From: Neomegalonema sp.
GTDB lineage: Bacteria > Pseudomonadota > Alphaproteobacteria > Rhodobacterales > Rhodobacteraceae
Direction: 5' to 3'
Assembly: GCF_028688855.1 (NCBI RefSeq)
Contig: NZ_JAQTXI010000010.1
Coordinates: forward strand, 88,732-152,731
Length of the DNA stretch: 64,000 bases
Below are positions 47,390-55,897 of the stretch, one piece after another. Each line of letters opens with the position of its first letter. The stretch's first letter is position 1. The notes below the pieces were generated by a model. The model was not told the origin of the DNA. It saw only the letters and a list, made by a program, of their open reading frames with translations, and ran no database searches. Both the position numbers and the translations under genes were made by a program.

Positions 47390-47884
47390 ATGCCAGGCGT
47401 CAAACTGGATCCCATCGACCGCAAGATCCTCGCCGAACTCCAGGCCGACGGACGGATGACCAACGTCGACCTTTCGCAACGCGTGGGCATCTCCGCGCCG
47501 CCCTGCCTGCGCCGCATGCGCGCGCTCGAGGAGGAAGGGCTGATCCGCGGCTATCACGCCGACGTGGACGAACGCGCCCTCGGCTTCGACGTCATGGTCT
47601 TCGCCATGATCGGGCTGAAAAGCCAGGCCGAGGAGGATCTCGAAGCCTTCGAGGCCCTCGCCCGGAGCTGGCCGCTGGTCCGCGACTGCCACATGCTCAA
47701 CGGCGAGATCGACTTCATCCTGCGTTGCGTGGCGCCCAACCTCTCGACCTTCCAGAAGTTCCTGACCGATCATCTGACCTCGGCGCCCAACGTGGCGAGC
47801 GTCAAGACGCGCCTCGTGATCCGCACCGCCAAGCGCGAGCCGGGCGTGCCTTTCGAGCTGCTCGATCAGACCACCTCCGTCTGA
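47390..47884 (+). CDS. Lrp/AsnC family transcriptional regulator
   Basis: The 164-residue protein has an N-terminal winged helix-turn-helix (LDPIDRKILAELQADGRMTNVDLSQRVGIS with PPCLRRMRALEEEGLI, about 6-62) and a C-terminal RAM ligand-binding domain (about 68-150, DVMVFAMIGLK, GEIDFILRCVA). Such proteins form dimers to hexadecamers and respond to amino acids. The closest biochemical subtype cannot be read from sequence. It probably regulates itself through the AT-rich region upstream. Confidence 0.9.
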   Translation: MPGVKLDPIDRKILAELQADGRMTNVDLSQRVGISAPPCLRRMRALEEEGLIRGYHADVDERALGFDVMVFAMIGLKSQAEEDLEAFEALARSWPLVRDCHMLNGEIDFILRCVAPNLSTFQKFLTDHLTSAPNVASVKTRLVIRTAKREPGVPFELLDQTTSV

Positions 47885-47909
47885 CGGGGCCTCCGCAGGC
47901 GGCTCCGGG

Positions 47910-47931
47910 CGGAGAGGGAGACCCCTCTCCG
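47910..47931. terminator. Bidirectional hairpin between Lrp and AAA ATPase genes
   Basis: A perfect 9-bp stem CGGAGAGGG / CCCTCTCCG with a four-base loop lies between the two convergent stop codons (47884 and 47933). Confidence 0.6.
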
Positions 47932-47932
47932 T

Positions 47933-49858
47933 TCAGAATCGCGGCTGGATGCGCGGCAGCCCCGCGAAGGGCGCGGGCGCGGAAGCGGCCTCCTCCTCGG
48001 GGGCGGGCGGGCGCGGAGCCGCAGGCGGCTCCACGCCTTCGAGCGTGACATGGGCGCCGACCTCGTCCCAATGGACGTCCACGATCCGCACCGGGCCCGG
48101 CTGCTCGCGCGCGAAGAGCGCCCGCGCCAGCGGATTCACCAGGTGGGCCTCGATCCTGTTGCGCACGCCGCGTCCGCCCTGCGAGAGGTCCGCCGTGCAG
48201 AGCGCCTTCAGCGCCACCCGCGCGCCGGGCGCGATCTGCACGGAATGGCCCGCCGCGCGGGTCTCCAGAAGGACGCGGGCCAGCAGCATGTCGAAGATCC
48301 TCGACGCGATCTCCGGGCGGATGAAGTCGAAGACGATGAAGTTCTCGCCGAAGCGGTTGAGGATCTCGGGGCGGTTCAGCGTGAGGGTGAAGTAATCCTC
48401 GATGGCGCCGCGCACATGGGCGCGGATGGCCTCGTAGGGCTGGTCCGGCGAGACCAGAGCCCGCCGCCGCCCTTCGGCATCCTGTCCCGAGACGCCGAGA
48501 TTCGAGGTGAAGACGATCAGCGTCTCGGAGAAATAGACCCGGTCGCCGCGGCCCGAGGTCAGCACGCCGTCGTCGAGCACCTGGAGGAACTTGTCCAGCA
48601 CGCGCGGATGGGCCTTCTCGATCTCGTCGAAGAGCACCACGCTGAAGGGGCGCTCGCGGACGGCGTTGGTCAGCTCGCCCCCCACGTCGTAGCCCACATA
48701 GCCCGGCGGCGCGCCGATCAGCCTCTGGGCGGAATGCTCGGCGCTGAACTCCGACATGTCGAAGCGGATATAGGCGGATTCGTCGCCGAAGATCATCCGC
48801 GTGACCGCCTTGGCGAGCTCGGTCTTGCCGACGCCCGTCGGCCCCGCGAGGAAGGCCACTCCGCGCGGACGGTCGCCCGAGCGCCCCCCCACCCCCAGAG
48901 CCGCGCGCTTGACCACGTCCATCATGTGCCGCAGGGCGTGCGGCTGCCCGAGCACCCGTTCGGCGAGGCGCTTCTCGCCTTCGACCACGGTGCGCCGCTC
49001 GATCTTGCGCCAGGGGTCGTCCGTGGCGCCGACCTTGTAGCGGCGCACCGCCTCGGAGATGGCGGCCACCCCCACGCCCTCGGAGCGGGCCAGCAGCGCG
49101 ATGGCGTTCAGATCGGTCAGGAGCATGCCTTCCGATCCGTCCACCAGGGCGTCTTCGGCCTGCCCGAGGGCTTCGGGAGTCTGGCCCTGGGCGTCGGGCA
49201 GGCTGCGGATCACCGAGGGCGCGATCATCCGGCGCAGGACGCGGTCGGGCGGCGGAATCGGGATGTGCCGCAAGCGCGGATTGTTCACCACCAGCCAGTC
49301 GGGGAGGTCGCCCTCCTTGTCGGCGATCCAGAGCGCCACGTTGAAGCGCGGCGCCCGGTCCGGACCCACCGGACGCGCGACGGCCTTGTGGCTGAGCACC
49401 AGGGCTTCCGTGAAGAAGGCGTGCTCCTCGGCGGTCTGGACGTCGGCGCGCAGGCTCAGCCGCGAGGCGAAATGCACCAGCAGCGCCAGAGGCGGGCCGT
49501 CATGGAAGGTCAGGCGGCGCAGCACCGCGCGCAGCAGATCGGGGCCGACCCCGAGATCGGCGCCCTGGAGGCCGAGCGAACTGAGGATCGCCGAAGAGGG
49601 GCGTCCGGGGGTGGTCTCGCGGGCGTCGGCGAGCGCCACGCCGCGCAGGGGATCGTAGCTCAGCACGGCGGCGTAGCCCATGTCGCGGAGCATCGCCGCC
49701 AGAGACTGCTCCAGCGTGGCCGAGGAGGCGAAACGCCCCGTGGCGCGGAATTGCAGGTCGCGCACGTTGCCGGTCAGCAGGAACTGGCTCTTGAGCGGCA
49801 GGAAGCGCCGCAGATCGCGCATCCAGCGCGGCTCCTGAAGATCGGTCGATTCGGTCAA
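47933..49858 (-). CDS. Clp/Hsp100-like AAA+ ATPase with divergent N-terminal half
   Basis: The 641-residue protein has one clear AAA+ module of the ClpA/B second-domain type: Walker A GPTGVGKTELAKAVTRMIFG, FDMSEFSAEHSAQRLIGAPP, Walker B FSVVLFDEIEKAH, sensor 1 LIVFTSNLG and a ClpB D2-small domain (about 490-600). The first 300 residues begin RFLPLKSQFLLTGNVRDLQ and look like a decayed ATPase or regulatory domain lacking Walker A. There is no ClpP-binding IGF/L loop that I can identify. The C-terminus is Pro/Ala-rich. It may be an unfoldase or remodeller with its own targets. Confidence 0.75.
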   Translation of the reverse strand: MTESTDLQEPRWMRDLRRFLPLKSQFLLTGNVRDLQFRATGRFASSATLEQSLAAMLRDMGYAAVLSYDPLRGVALADARETTPGRPSSAILSSLGLQGADLGVGPDLLRAVLRRLTFHDGPPLALLVHFASRLSLRADVQTAEEHAFFTEALVLSHKAVARPVGPDRAPRFNVALWIADKEGDLPDWLVVNNPRLRHIPIPPPDRVLRRMIAPSVIRSLPDAQGQTPEALGQAEDALVDGSEGMLLTDLNAIALLARSEGVGVAAISEAVRRYKVGATDDPWRKIERRTVVEGEKRLAERVLGQPHALRHMMDVVKRAALGVGGRSGDRPRGVAFLAGPTGVGKTELAKAVTRMIFGDESAYIRFDMSEFSAEHSAQRLIGAPPGYVGYDVGGELTNAVRERPFSVVLFDEIEKAHPRVLDKFLQVLDDGVLTSGRGDRVYFSETLIVFTSNLGVSGQDAEGRRRALVSPDQPYEAIRAHVRGAIEDYFTLTLNRPEILNRFGENFIVFDFIRPEIASRIFDMLLARVLLETRAAGHSVQIAPGARVALKALCTADLSQGGRGVRNRIEAHLVNPLARALFAREQPGPVRIVDVHWDEVGAHVTLEGVEPPAAPRPPAPEEEAASAPAPFAGLPRIQPRF

Positions 49859-50003
49859 GCCCGCTTTCTCCCCTCGGCATGGCCTCTGCGGGCCTTCCGG
49901 CAGGAATAGCGCGCTTCCACGAAGGAGGGATTAAGAGCGCCTCCGCACGAGACGCGCGAAGGTCGGGCGCGTCGCGGGAGGACGCGCCCCGGGAGGTCGG
50001 GCT

Positions 50004-50903
50004 TCAGGCGAGATGCTTGCGGAACCAGTCCAGGGTGCGGGACCAGGCCAGTTCGGCGGCCGCCTCGTCGTAACGGGGCGTGGAGTCGTTGTGGAAGCCG
50101 TGGTTGGTGCCCGGATAGACATGGCCTTCGTAGGTCTTGCCCTCGGCCTTGAGGGCCTCCTCGTAGGCGGGCCATCCGGCGTTGACGTTGGGGTCGGTCT
50201 CGGCGAAGTGCAGCAGGAGCGGGGCCTTGATCTTCGGGACCTCCGCCGCCGGCGCCTGACGCCCGTAGAAGGGGACCGCCGCCGCCAGCTCGGGATAGGC
50301 GACCGCCGCCGCGTTGGAGACTCCGCCGCCATAGCAGAAGCCCGTGATCCCGATCCTGTCGGTGGTCAGATCGCTGGCGAGCAGGAAGTCTATGGCGGCG
50401 AAGAAGTCGTTCATCAGCTTGGCCGGATCGACCTGCTGCTGCAGCTCGCGGCCCTTTTCGTCATTGCCGGGATATCCGCCCATGGAGGTCAGGCCGTCGG
50501 GCGCGAGGGCGACGAATCCGGCCTTGGCGAGGCGTCGGGCCACATCCTCGATATAGGGATTCAGGCCGCGGTTCTCATGGACGACCACCACGCCCGGAAC
50601 CGGCCCCGTCGCGCCGACGGGGCGCACGAGATAGCCGCGGACTTCGCCATGTCCGTTCGGCGAGGGATAGCGGATGTATTCGGGGAGGATCTCGGGATCG
50701 GTGAACTCGACCTGCTGCGCGAGGGCGTAATCGGGGGCGAGGCTGCCGAGCAGGGCGGCGGCGGTGAGTCCGCCGACGGCGAATCTGGCCGCGCGGTCGA
50801 GGAATTCGCGCTTGGTGATGCGGCCATGGACGTAGAAATCATAGAGTTCGAGCAGTTCGGGGGGGAAGTCCCGGGCGGTGAGGCGGGGGGCGGGGGCTGT
50901 CAT
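50004..50903 (-). CDS. Dienelactone hydrolase family protein, exported or membrane-anchored
   Basis: The 299-residue alpha/beta hydrolase has the family triad: nucleophile Cys in ITGFCYGGGVSNAA, Asp in LHFAETDPNVNAG and His in PGTNHGFHNDSTPRYD. Cys in place of Ser at the nucleophile is typical of dienelactone hydrolase. The N-terminus has ITKREFLDRAARFAVGGLTAAALLG, a degenerate twin-arginine-like or Sec anchor ending YALAQQV, so it may act in the periplasm. The physiological substrate is unknown; homologues with this N-terminus are often called carboxymethylenebutenolidase. Confidence 0.87.
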   Translation of the reverse strand: MTAPAPRLTARDFPPELLELYDFYVHGRITKREFLDRAARFAVGGLTAAALLGSLAPDYALAQQVEFTDPEILPEYIRYPSPNGHGEVRGYLVRPVGATGPVPGVVVVHENRGLNPYIEDVARRLAKAGFVALAPDGLTSMGGYPGNDEKGRELQQQVDPAKLMNDFFAAIDFLLASDLTTDRIGITGFCYGGGVSNAAAVAYPELAAAVPFYGRQAPAAEVPKIKAPLLLHFAETDPNVNAGWPAYEEALKAEGKTYEGHVYPGTNHGFHNDSTPRYDEAAAELAWSRTLDWFRKHLA

Positions 50904-51084
50904 GGGCGTCGCCTTCCTGTGATCTTGATCTGCGCGACGAGCCTACATGCGGAAGCCCTGCGGGGGGAATCAAGACAAGGCGAGCGCGGAGGCGAGCGCC
51001 CTGAAGACGACGCACGCCCGGGAGCAGGCTGCGCCGGAGCTTCACGATCTGGCCGGAACTGGAAGAATGGCGGGCCGCGACCGA

Positions 51085-51099
51085 TAGTGATGATCACTA
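51085..51099. repeat. Inverted repeat next to the island boundary
   Basis: TAGTGA-TGA-TCACTA is a perfect 6-bp inverted repeat with a three-base spacer, five bases before the 14-bp direct repeat. It shares the TAGTG/CACTA half-site with the palindrome at 51245, so it could be a second binding site of the HigA-like protein or part of a recombination site. Confidence 0.45.
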
Positions 51100-51103
51100 C
51101 GTT

Positions 51104-51117
51104 TACGCCATAGCCCT
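51104..51117. repeat. 14-bp direct repeat, left copy (possible attachment-site trace)
   Basis: TACGCCATAGCCCT is identical to 61946-61959, and both copies are preceded by GTTT within two bases. The left copy is at the composition boundary. A 14-mer repeat can occur by chance in 64 kb, so the position rather than the length is the argument. Confidence 0.35.
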
Positions 51118-51244
51118 CTGAATTTCTCTCTCCACCCAACGAGGTGCAGGTCTTTCGCGTAGCCCCGGCAATCATCAGATTGCGTCTCGTCGTGCCGGGT
51201 CACTCCGGCATCCTACCTGAATCAGGTTGTCGAGTGTCGATTAT

Positions 51245-51254
51245 CACTATAGTG
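51245..51254. promoter_or_regulatory. Palindromic operator candidate of the HigA-like regulator
   Basis: CACTATAGTG is a perfect 10-bp palindrome containing a TATAGT hexamer that could be a -10 box, 34 bp upstream of the regulator's ATG. XRE-family antitoxins typically bind such palindromes over their own promoter. Confidence 0.45.
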
Positions 51255-51288
51255 TCGCGCCACAAAGGTTTGGTGAGAATCACTGACG

Positions 51289-51588
51289 ATGCACCCAGGA
51301 ACAACAGTCCGACAGGATTGCCTTGAAAAGAACGGGTTGAGCGTCACTGACGCTGCTCGGGTTCTTGGCGTGGATCGACAGACCCTCAGCAACTTACTGA
51401 ACGCCAGATCGGGCATCTCACCGGAGATGGCCATACGGTTAGAAAAGGCGTTCGGAATACCTGCACGCGAGTGGCTGATGCGGCAGCTCGACCACGAGTT
51501 GGCCGAGGTTAGGCAGCGCGCTGGAGATATTGATGTCGAGCCTTTCAGCACAGTGAAGGCTTCAATAGATGGGCGGAAGGGGCGTTGA
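51289..51588 (+). CDS. HigA-type XRE family DNA-binding protein (no HigB partner)
   Basis: The 99-residue protein starts MHPGTTVRQDCLEKNGLSV and has the helix-turn-helix VTDAARVLGVDRQTLSNLLN, followed by GISPEMAIRLEKAFGIPARE, the standard HigA/VapI antitoxin pattern. Normally a HigB RelE-like toxin is encoded just upstream. Nothing of that kind is present on either side, so it is an orphan. Its position 54 bp before hsdR suggests it may control the restriction operon in the manner of controller proteins, which is inference. Confidence 0.85.
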   Translation: MHPGTTVRQDCLEKNGLSVTDAARVLGVDRQTLSNLLNARSGISPEMAIRLEKAFGIPAREWLMRQLDHELAEVRQRAGDIDVEPFSTVKASIDGRKGR

Positions 51589-51601
51589 TGTCTTCTAAAT
51601 A

Positions 51602-51607
51602 TATAAT
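51602..51607 (+). promoter_or_regulatory. Consensus -10 hexamer upstream of hsdR
   Basis: A perfect TATAAT sits in a strongly AT-rich stretch 35 bp before the hsdR start. No good -35 box at 16-18 bp is visible, so activation by a regulator or an extended -10 element may be needed. Confidence 0.35.
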
Positions 51608-51642
51608 CATATGCAATTTTATTGCGTCGGTGATCTAGAGTT

Positions 51643-54639
51643 ATGGCTTCGAATGAGAGCGCTATAGAAAAAGAGCTTATTTCTAAGCTTCAAGAGCTTA
51701 AATACGAATATCGCCCAGACATCCGTGACCGCGCGGCGCTGGAGCTGAACTTTCGTCAGAAGTTCGAGGCGCTGAACCGTGTCCGCCTGACCGATAGCGA
51801 ATTTCAACGCCTGCTGGAAAGCATCACCACGCCCGACGTGTTCGCCGCTGCAAACATCCTGCGCGGGTACAGCAGCTTCGAGCGCGATGATGGTACACCG
51901 CTCAACTACACGTTGGTCAACATCAAGGATTGGTGCAAAAACAGCTTCGAGGTGGTCAACCAGCTCCGCATCAACACGGACAACAGCCACCACCGATTTG
52001 ACGTGATGTTGCTCATCAACGGCGTGCCCGTCGTGCAGGTTGAACTCAAGACGATGGCTGTCAGCCCCCGCCGCGCCATGCAGCAGATCGTCGATTATAA
52101 GGCCGAACCGGGCAATGGCTACGGCAAAACCCTGCTTTGCTTCATCCAGATTTTCGTAGTGAGCAACCGCACCGACACCTGGTACTTTGCTAACAACAAC
52201 GCGCGCCAGTTCAGCTTTAACGCCGATGAACGCTTCCTGCCAATTTATCAGTTCGCCAACGAAGATAACAAGAAGATCACTCATCTCGACAGCTTTGTCG
52301 AGAAATTTCTGGCTAAATGCACCCTAGGCCAAATGGTCAGCCGCTATATGGTATTGGTCGCCAGCGAACAAAAGCTGATGATGATGCGGCCCTACCAAAT
52401 CTATGCCGTGAAGGCGATTGTGGACTGCATTCATCAAAATTGCGGCAATGGCTATGTCTGGCATACCACCGGCAGCGGGAAGACGCTGACATCGTTCAAA
52501 GCATCGACCTTGCTCAAGGACAATGATGACATAGCCAAGTGCTTGTTCGTCGTAGACCGCAAGGACCTCGACCGGCAAACCCGCGAGGAATTCAACCGCT
52601 TCCAGGAAGGTTGCGTAGAGGAAAACACCAACACCGAAACACTGGTGCGTCGCCTGTTGTCAGATGACCGGGCTGATAAGGTGATCGTCACGACCATCCA
52701 AAAGTTGGGCTTGGCGCTTGACAATTCCAATCGTCGCCAATCTGGCAAGACGCGGACCTATAAGGAGCGGCTGGAGCCGCTGCGTGACGAGCGCATTGCG
52801 ATTATTTTCGACGAATGCCACCGTTCGCAGTTTGGAGACAACCACAAGGCCATAAAAGAATTCTTCCCCAAGGCTCAGCTCTTCGGATTCACCGGCACGC
52901 CAATCTTCGAGCAGAATGCCAGCTATCAGCAGATCGAGGGAGAAGAGGGCCGCTATCACACCACGGACGACTTGTTCCAGCGCAGCCTGCATCAATACAC
53001 GATCACCCACGCTATCGAAGATCGCAATGTGTTGCGGTTCCACATCGACTACTACAAGCCCGAAGGGGAAAAGCTGCCCAAGCCAGGTGAAGCGCTCAAG
53101 AAAGAGAAGGTCATCGAAACGATCCTAGCCAAGCACGATGCTGCTACCGCTAACCGGAAATTCAATGCCGTTCTGGCGACCGGATCGATCAATGACGCCA
53201 TCGACTACTATGAAAAGTTCGCCAAAATTCAGGCGCAGCAACAAGCCGCCGATCCTGAATTCCAACCTCTGAAAATTGCCTGCGTTTTTTCACCGCCCGC
53301 CGAGGGCAACAAGGATGTGCAGCAGATTCAGGAGGATCTGCCGCAGGAAAAGGCCGATAATGCGCAGAACCCCGAAGCCAAGAAGGCCGCGCTGAAGGCG
53401 ATCATCAACGATTATAACAACCGTTACGGCACCAACCACCGTATCGGCGAGTTCGATCTGTATTATCAGGACGTGCAGAAGCGCATCAAGGATCAGCAGT
53501 TCCCCAACGCTGATCTCCCCCACAAGGGTGCGGAGAAGATCGACATCGTCATCGTGGTGGACATGCTGCTCACCGGATTTGATTCCAAGTTCCTGAACAC
53601 GCTCTATGTAGACAAGAACCTGAAGTACCACGGACTTATTCAGGCATTTTCGCGCACCAACCGCGTGCTCAATGACACCAAGCCCTATGGCAACATCCTC
53701 GATTTTCGGCAGCAGCAGGCGGTAGTGGAAGAAGCCATAGCGCTCTTCTCTGGTGAGAAGGTCGACAACCCCCGGCAAATCTGGCTAGTCGATCCTGCCC
53801 CGAAGGTCATTGAGAACCTGCAAACCGCTGTGCAGACGCTGGGCGCATTTATGGAATCACAGGGGTTGTCCAACGCCCCGGAGGACGTGCCTAATCTGAA
53901 GGGCGATGCCGCGCGCGGGCAGTTCATCACCTTGTTCAAGGAGGTGCAGCGCCTGAAAACCCAGCTCGATCAGTACACCGATCTGAGCGAAGAGCAGGCA
54001 GAAGCGATCAGTCAGACCGTGCCAAGCGACGCCTTACAGGGCTTCCGTAGCATGTATCTGGAAACAGCCAAGAGACTGAAGGAAAAACAGGACAAACATG
54101 GCGGTTCCGACGATCCGGCGGTGGACCAACTCGATTTCGAGTTTGTGCTCTTCCACTCAGCCGTGATCGACTATGATTACATCATGGGCTTGATTGCGCG
54201 TTACACGCAGAACCTGCCCGGCAAGCTGAAAATGAGCCGCGAGCAGTTGATTGGTCTGATCCAATCCGATGCGAAGTTTGTCGATGAGCGGGACGATATA
54301 GCCGAGTATATTCGCGGCTTATCCGCTGACCAGCCGTTGGCCGAAAAAGAAATCCGCGCCGGTTACGAACAGTTCAAAGCCGCGAAGAAGGTGCAGGCCC
54401 TGACTGCCATTGCCGACAAGCACGGGGTGGATGCTGCTGCGCTGCAAGCCTTTGTCGATGTCGTGCTGCGGCGCCGAATTTTCGATGGCGATGGCCTTGG
54501 CGACCTCATGGCCCCGCTGGAACTGGGCTGGAAGGCGCGCACGGAAGCCGAGTTGGCGCTGATGGAGGATCTTGCCCCCTTGCTCCACAAGCAGGCCCAA
54601 GGCCGCGAGATTTCGGGGCTTAGCGCATATGAGCAGTAA
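51643..54639 (+). CDS. hsdR: Type I restriction enzyme, R (endonuclease/translocase) subunit
   Basis: The 998-residue motor subunit has an N-terminal PD-(D/E)xK nuclease (D120 in HRFDVMLLING, E134-x-K136 in VVQVELK). The superfamily-2 translocase core follows: Walker A HTTGSGKTLTS (about 278-287), DECH box FDECHRSQFG (390-393), motif III FGFTGTPIF, and motif VI QAFSRTNRVL. A helical C-terminus binds the methylase core. It cuts unmodified DNA after ATP-driven translocation. All key residues are present, so it looks functional. It is the first gene of hsdR-hsdS-prrC-hsdM and its 3' end overlaps hsdS by 11 bp. Confidence 0.96.
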   Translation: MASNESAIEKELISKLQELKYEYRPDIRDRAALELNFRQKFEALNRVRLTDSEFQRLLESITTPDVFAAANILRGYSSFERDDGTPLNYTLVNIKDWCKNSFEVVNQLRINTDNSHHRFDVMLLINGVPVVQVELKTMAVSPRRAMQQIVDYKAEPGNGYGKTLLCFIQIFVVSNRTDTWYFANNNARQFSFNADERFLPIYQFANEDNKKITHLDSFVEKFLAKCTLGQMVSRYMVLVASEQKLMMMRPYQIYAVKAIVDCIHQNCGNGYVWHTTGSGKTLTSFKASTLLKDNDDIAKCLFVVDRKDLDRQTREEFNRFQEGCVEENTNTETLVRRLLSDDRADKVIVTTIQKLGLALDNSNRRQSGKTRTYKERLEPLRDERIAIIFDECHRSQFGDNHKAIKEFFPKAQLFGFTGTPIFEQNASYQQIEGEEGRYHTTDDLFQRSLHQYTITHAIEDRNVLRFHIDYYKPEGEKLPKPGEALKKEKVIETILAKHDAATANRKFNAVLATGSINDAIDYYEKFAKIQAQQQAADPEFQPLKIACVFSPPAEGNKDVQQIQEDLPQEKADNAQNPEAKKAALKAIINDYNNRYGTNHRIGEFDLYYQDVQKRIKDQQFPNADLPHKGAEKIDIVIVVDMLLTGFDSKFLNTLYVDKNLKYHGLIQAFSRTNRVLNDTKPYGNILDFRQQQAVVEEAIALFSGEKVDNPRQIWLVDPAPKVIENLQTAVQTLGAFMESQGLSNAPEDVPNLKGDAARGQFITLFKEVQRLKTQLDQYTDLSEEQAEAISQTVPSDALQGFRSMYLETAKRLKEKQDKHGGSDDPAVDQLDFEFVLFHSAVIDYDYIMGLIARYTQNLPGKLKMSREQLIGLIQSDAKFVDERDDIAEYIRGLSADQPLAEKEIRAGYEQFKAAKKVQALTAIADKHGVDAAALQAFVDVVLRRRIFDGDGLGDLMAPLELGWKARTEAELALMEDLAPLLHKQAQGREISGLSAYEQ

Positions 54640-55897
54640 GGGTACGGGCGCAGTGCCGGGAGAACACGATCAGTCGGGCGGGCTTATGCCGACATTGCGA
54701 TTTTCAGAGTTTCTTGGGCAGCCGTTACAGGACGTTCGGCTTGGCGATGTAACCGAAGAGGCCACGACCCGAAACGGCAACAAGCTTGCTCGAGCATTGG
54801 TGATGGGTGTCAGGAAAGAGGGTGGCATCGTTCCGATGGAGGAACGATTAGTGTCCGGAGATATCGCCCGCTACAAGAAGGTTCGAAAAAATTGGTTCGC
54901 GTATAACCCGATGCGATTGAACATTGGGTCAATTGCGCGATGGCAAGGGGATGAAGAGGTTCTCGTAAGTCCGGATTACGTCGTGTTCCGGTGCCTCGCT
55001 CGATCCAATTCCGCGTCAATTCTTCCCGAATATCTCGATCACTTCCGTAGTTCCACGCAATGGGATGCGTTCACCAACGAGTCTGGCGATGGCGGGGTGC
55101 GTATTCGCATTTACTACCGTGACATCGCGCGAATGCGATTACTGCTGCCATCGGTCAGCGAACAGCATAAAATCGCTGATTGCCTATCGTCCATCGATGC
55201 GTTGATTGCCGCCGAGGCTGACAGGCTGGAGGCGTTGAAGGCCCACAAACGCGGCTTGATGCAGCAGCTTTTCCCCGCCCCAGGCGAAACCACCCCCCGC
55301 CTCCGCTTTCCCGAGTTTAAAGAGGCTGGAGAGTGGGAAGTGAAAACTATTGGCAATAGCTCCAAAAGCTTCAGCGGAGGCACGCCCTCAACAGCTAATC
55401 TAGATTACTACGGAGGGGGAATCCCCTTCATCCGATCGGGAGAGATCGACGCCATTGAAGCTCAGTTGACCATAACTATTCAAGGTATTGAGAATTCGTC
55501 TGCAAAAATGGTGGATGTTGGGGATGTGTTGATTGCGATGTATGGCGCTAACAGCGGGAAGGCTGCAATTTCGAAGATTTCTGGCGCTATAAATCAAGCG
55601 ATACTTTGTCTACGTCATGAAACGAATAATGAATTCTTATACCAATACTGGTGCTCCCGTCAGGAGTGGGTAACGGCAAGGTATCTTCAGGGAGGGCAAG
55701 GAAATTTGTCGGCTGATATTATCAAATCAGTCCCCATACCGACCCCTCATCAGGTGGAGCAGGCGAAGATTGCACACTGCCTTTCGGCAATGGACCGGTC
55801 GGTCGATGCACAGCGTGAACGGCTCGCAACCCTCAAAGCGCATAAATCTGGCTTAGTGCAGCAGCTCTTTCCGGCAATTGACGAGGTAAGTGCATGA
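54629..55897 (+). CDS. hsdS: Type I restriction enzyme, S (specificity) subunit
   Basis: The 422-residue protein has two target-recognition domains (about 20-190 and 235-390). Each ends in a helical conserved region: SVSEQHKIADCLSSIDALIA with LKAHKRGLMQQLFP, and later HQVEQAKIAHCLSAMDRSVD with LKAHKSGLVQQLFP. The spacer repeats are the hallmark of HsdS. The second recognition domain has even lower GC than the rest of the operon, consistent with domain swapping. ATG 54629 overlaps the hsdR stop; ATG 54686 (MPTLRFSEFLG) is a possible alternative. It overlaps prrC by four bases. Confidence 0.94.
   Translation: MSSKGTGAVPGEHDQSGGLMPTLRFSEFLGQPLQDVRLGDVTEEATTRNGNKLARALVMGVRKEGGIVPMEERLVSGDIARYKKVRKNWFAYNPMRLNIGSIARWQGDEEVLVSPDYVVFRCLARSNSASILPEYLDHFRSSTQWDAFTNESGDGGVRIRIYYRDIARMRLLLPSVSEQHKIADCLSSIDALIAAEADRLEALKAHKRGLMQQLFPAPGETTPRLRFPEFKEAGEWEVKTIGNSSKSFSGGTPSTANLDYYGGGIPFIRSGEIDAIEAQLTITIQGIENSSAKMVDVGDVLIAMYGANSGKAAISKISGAINQAILCLRHETNNEFLYQYWCSRQEWVTARYLQGGQGNLSADIIKSVPIPTPHQVEQAKIAHCLSAMDRSVDAQRERLATLKAHKSGLVQQLFPAIDEVSA

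Larger units (their letters stand above)
50904..51288. promoter_or_regulatory. Core-island boundary with palindromes
   Basis: This 385-bp gap holds no supported gene. Left of about 51060 it has core-genome base composition; to the right it becomes more AT-rich. Palindromes include TAGTGA-TGA-TCACTA (51085-51099), ACCTGA-A-TCAGGT (51215-51227) and CACTATAGTG (51245-51254). The last overlaps a TATAGT -10-like hexamer upstream of the HigA-like gene. I found no higB reading frame here. Confidence 0.55.

Noticed and set aside
48050..49909. A 619-codon plus-strand open frame opposite the AAA ATPase gene
   Set aside because: Composition (Gln, His, Gly, Arg) is typical of an antisense shadow and the minus strand has full Walker motifs.
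51118..51288. A higB toxin remnant upstream of the HigA-like gene
   Set aside because: No frame has the HigB C-terminal pattern and stops are frequent, so the regulator is treated as an orphan.
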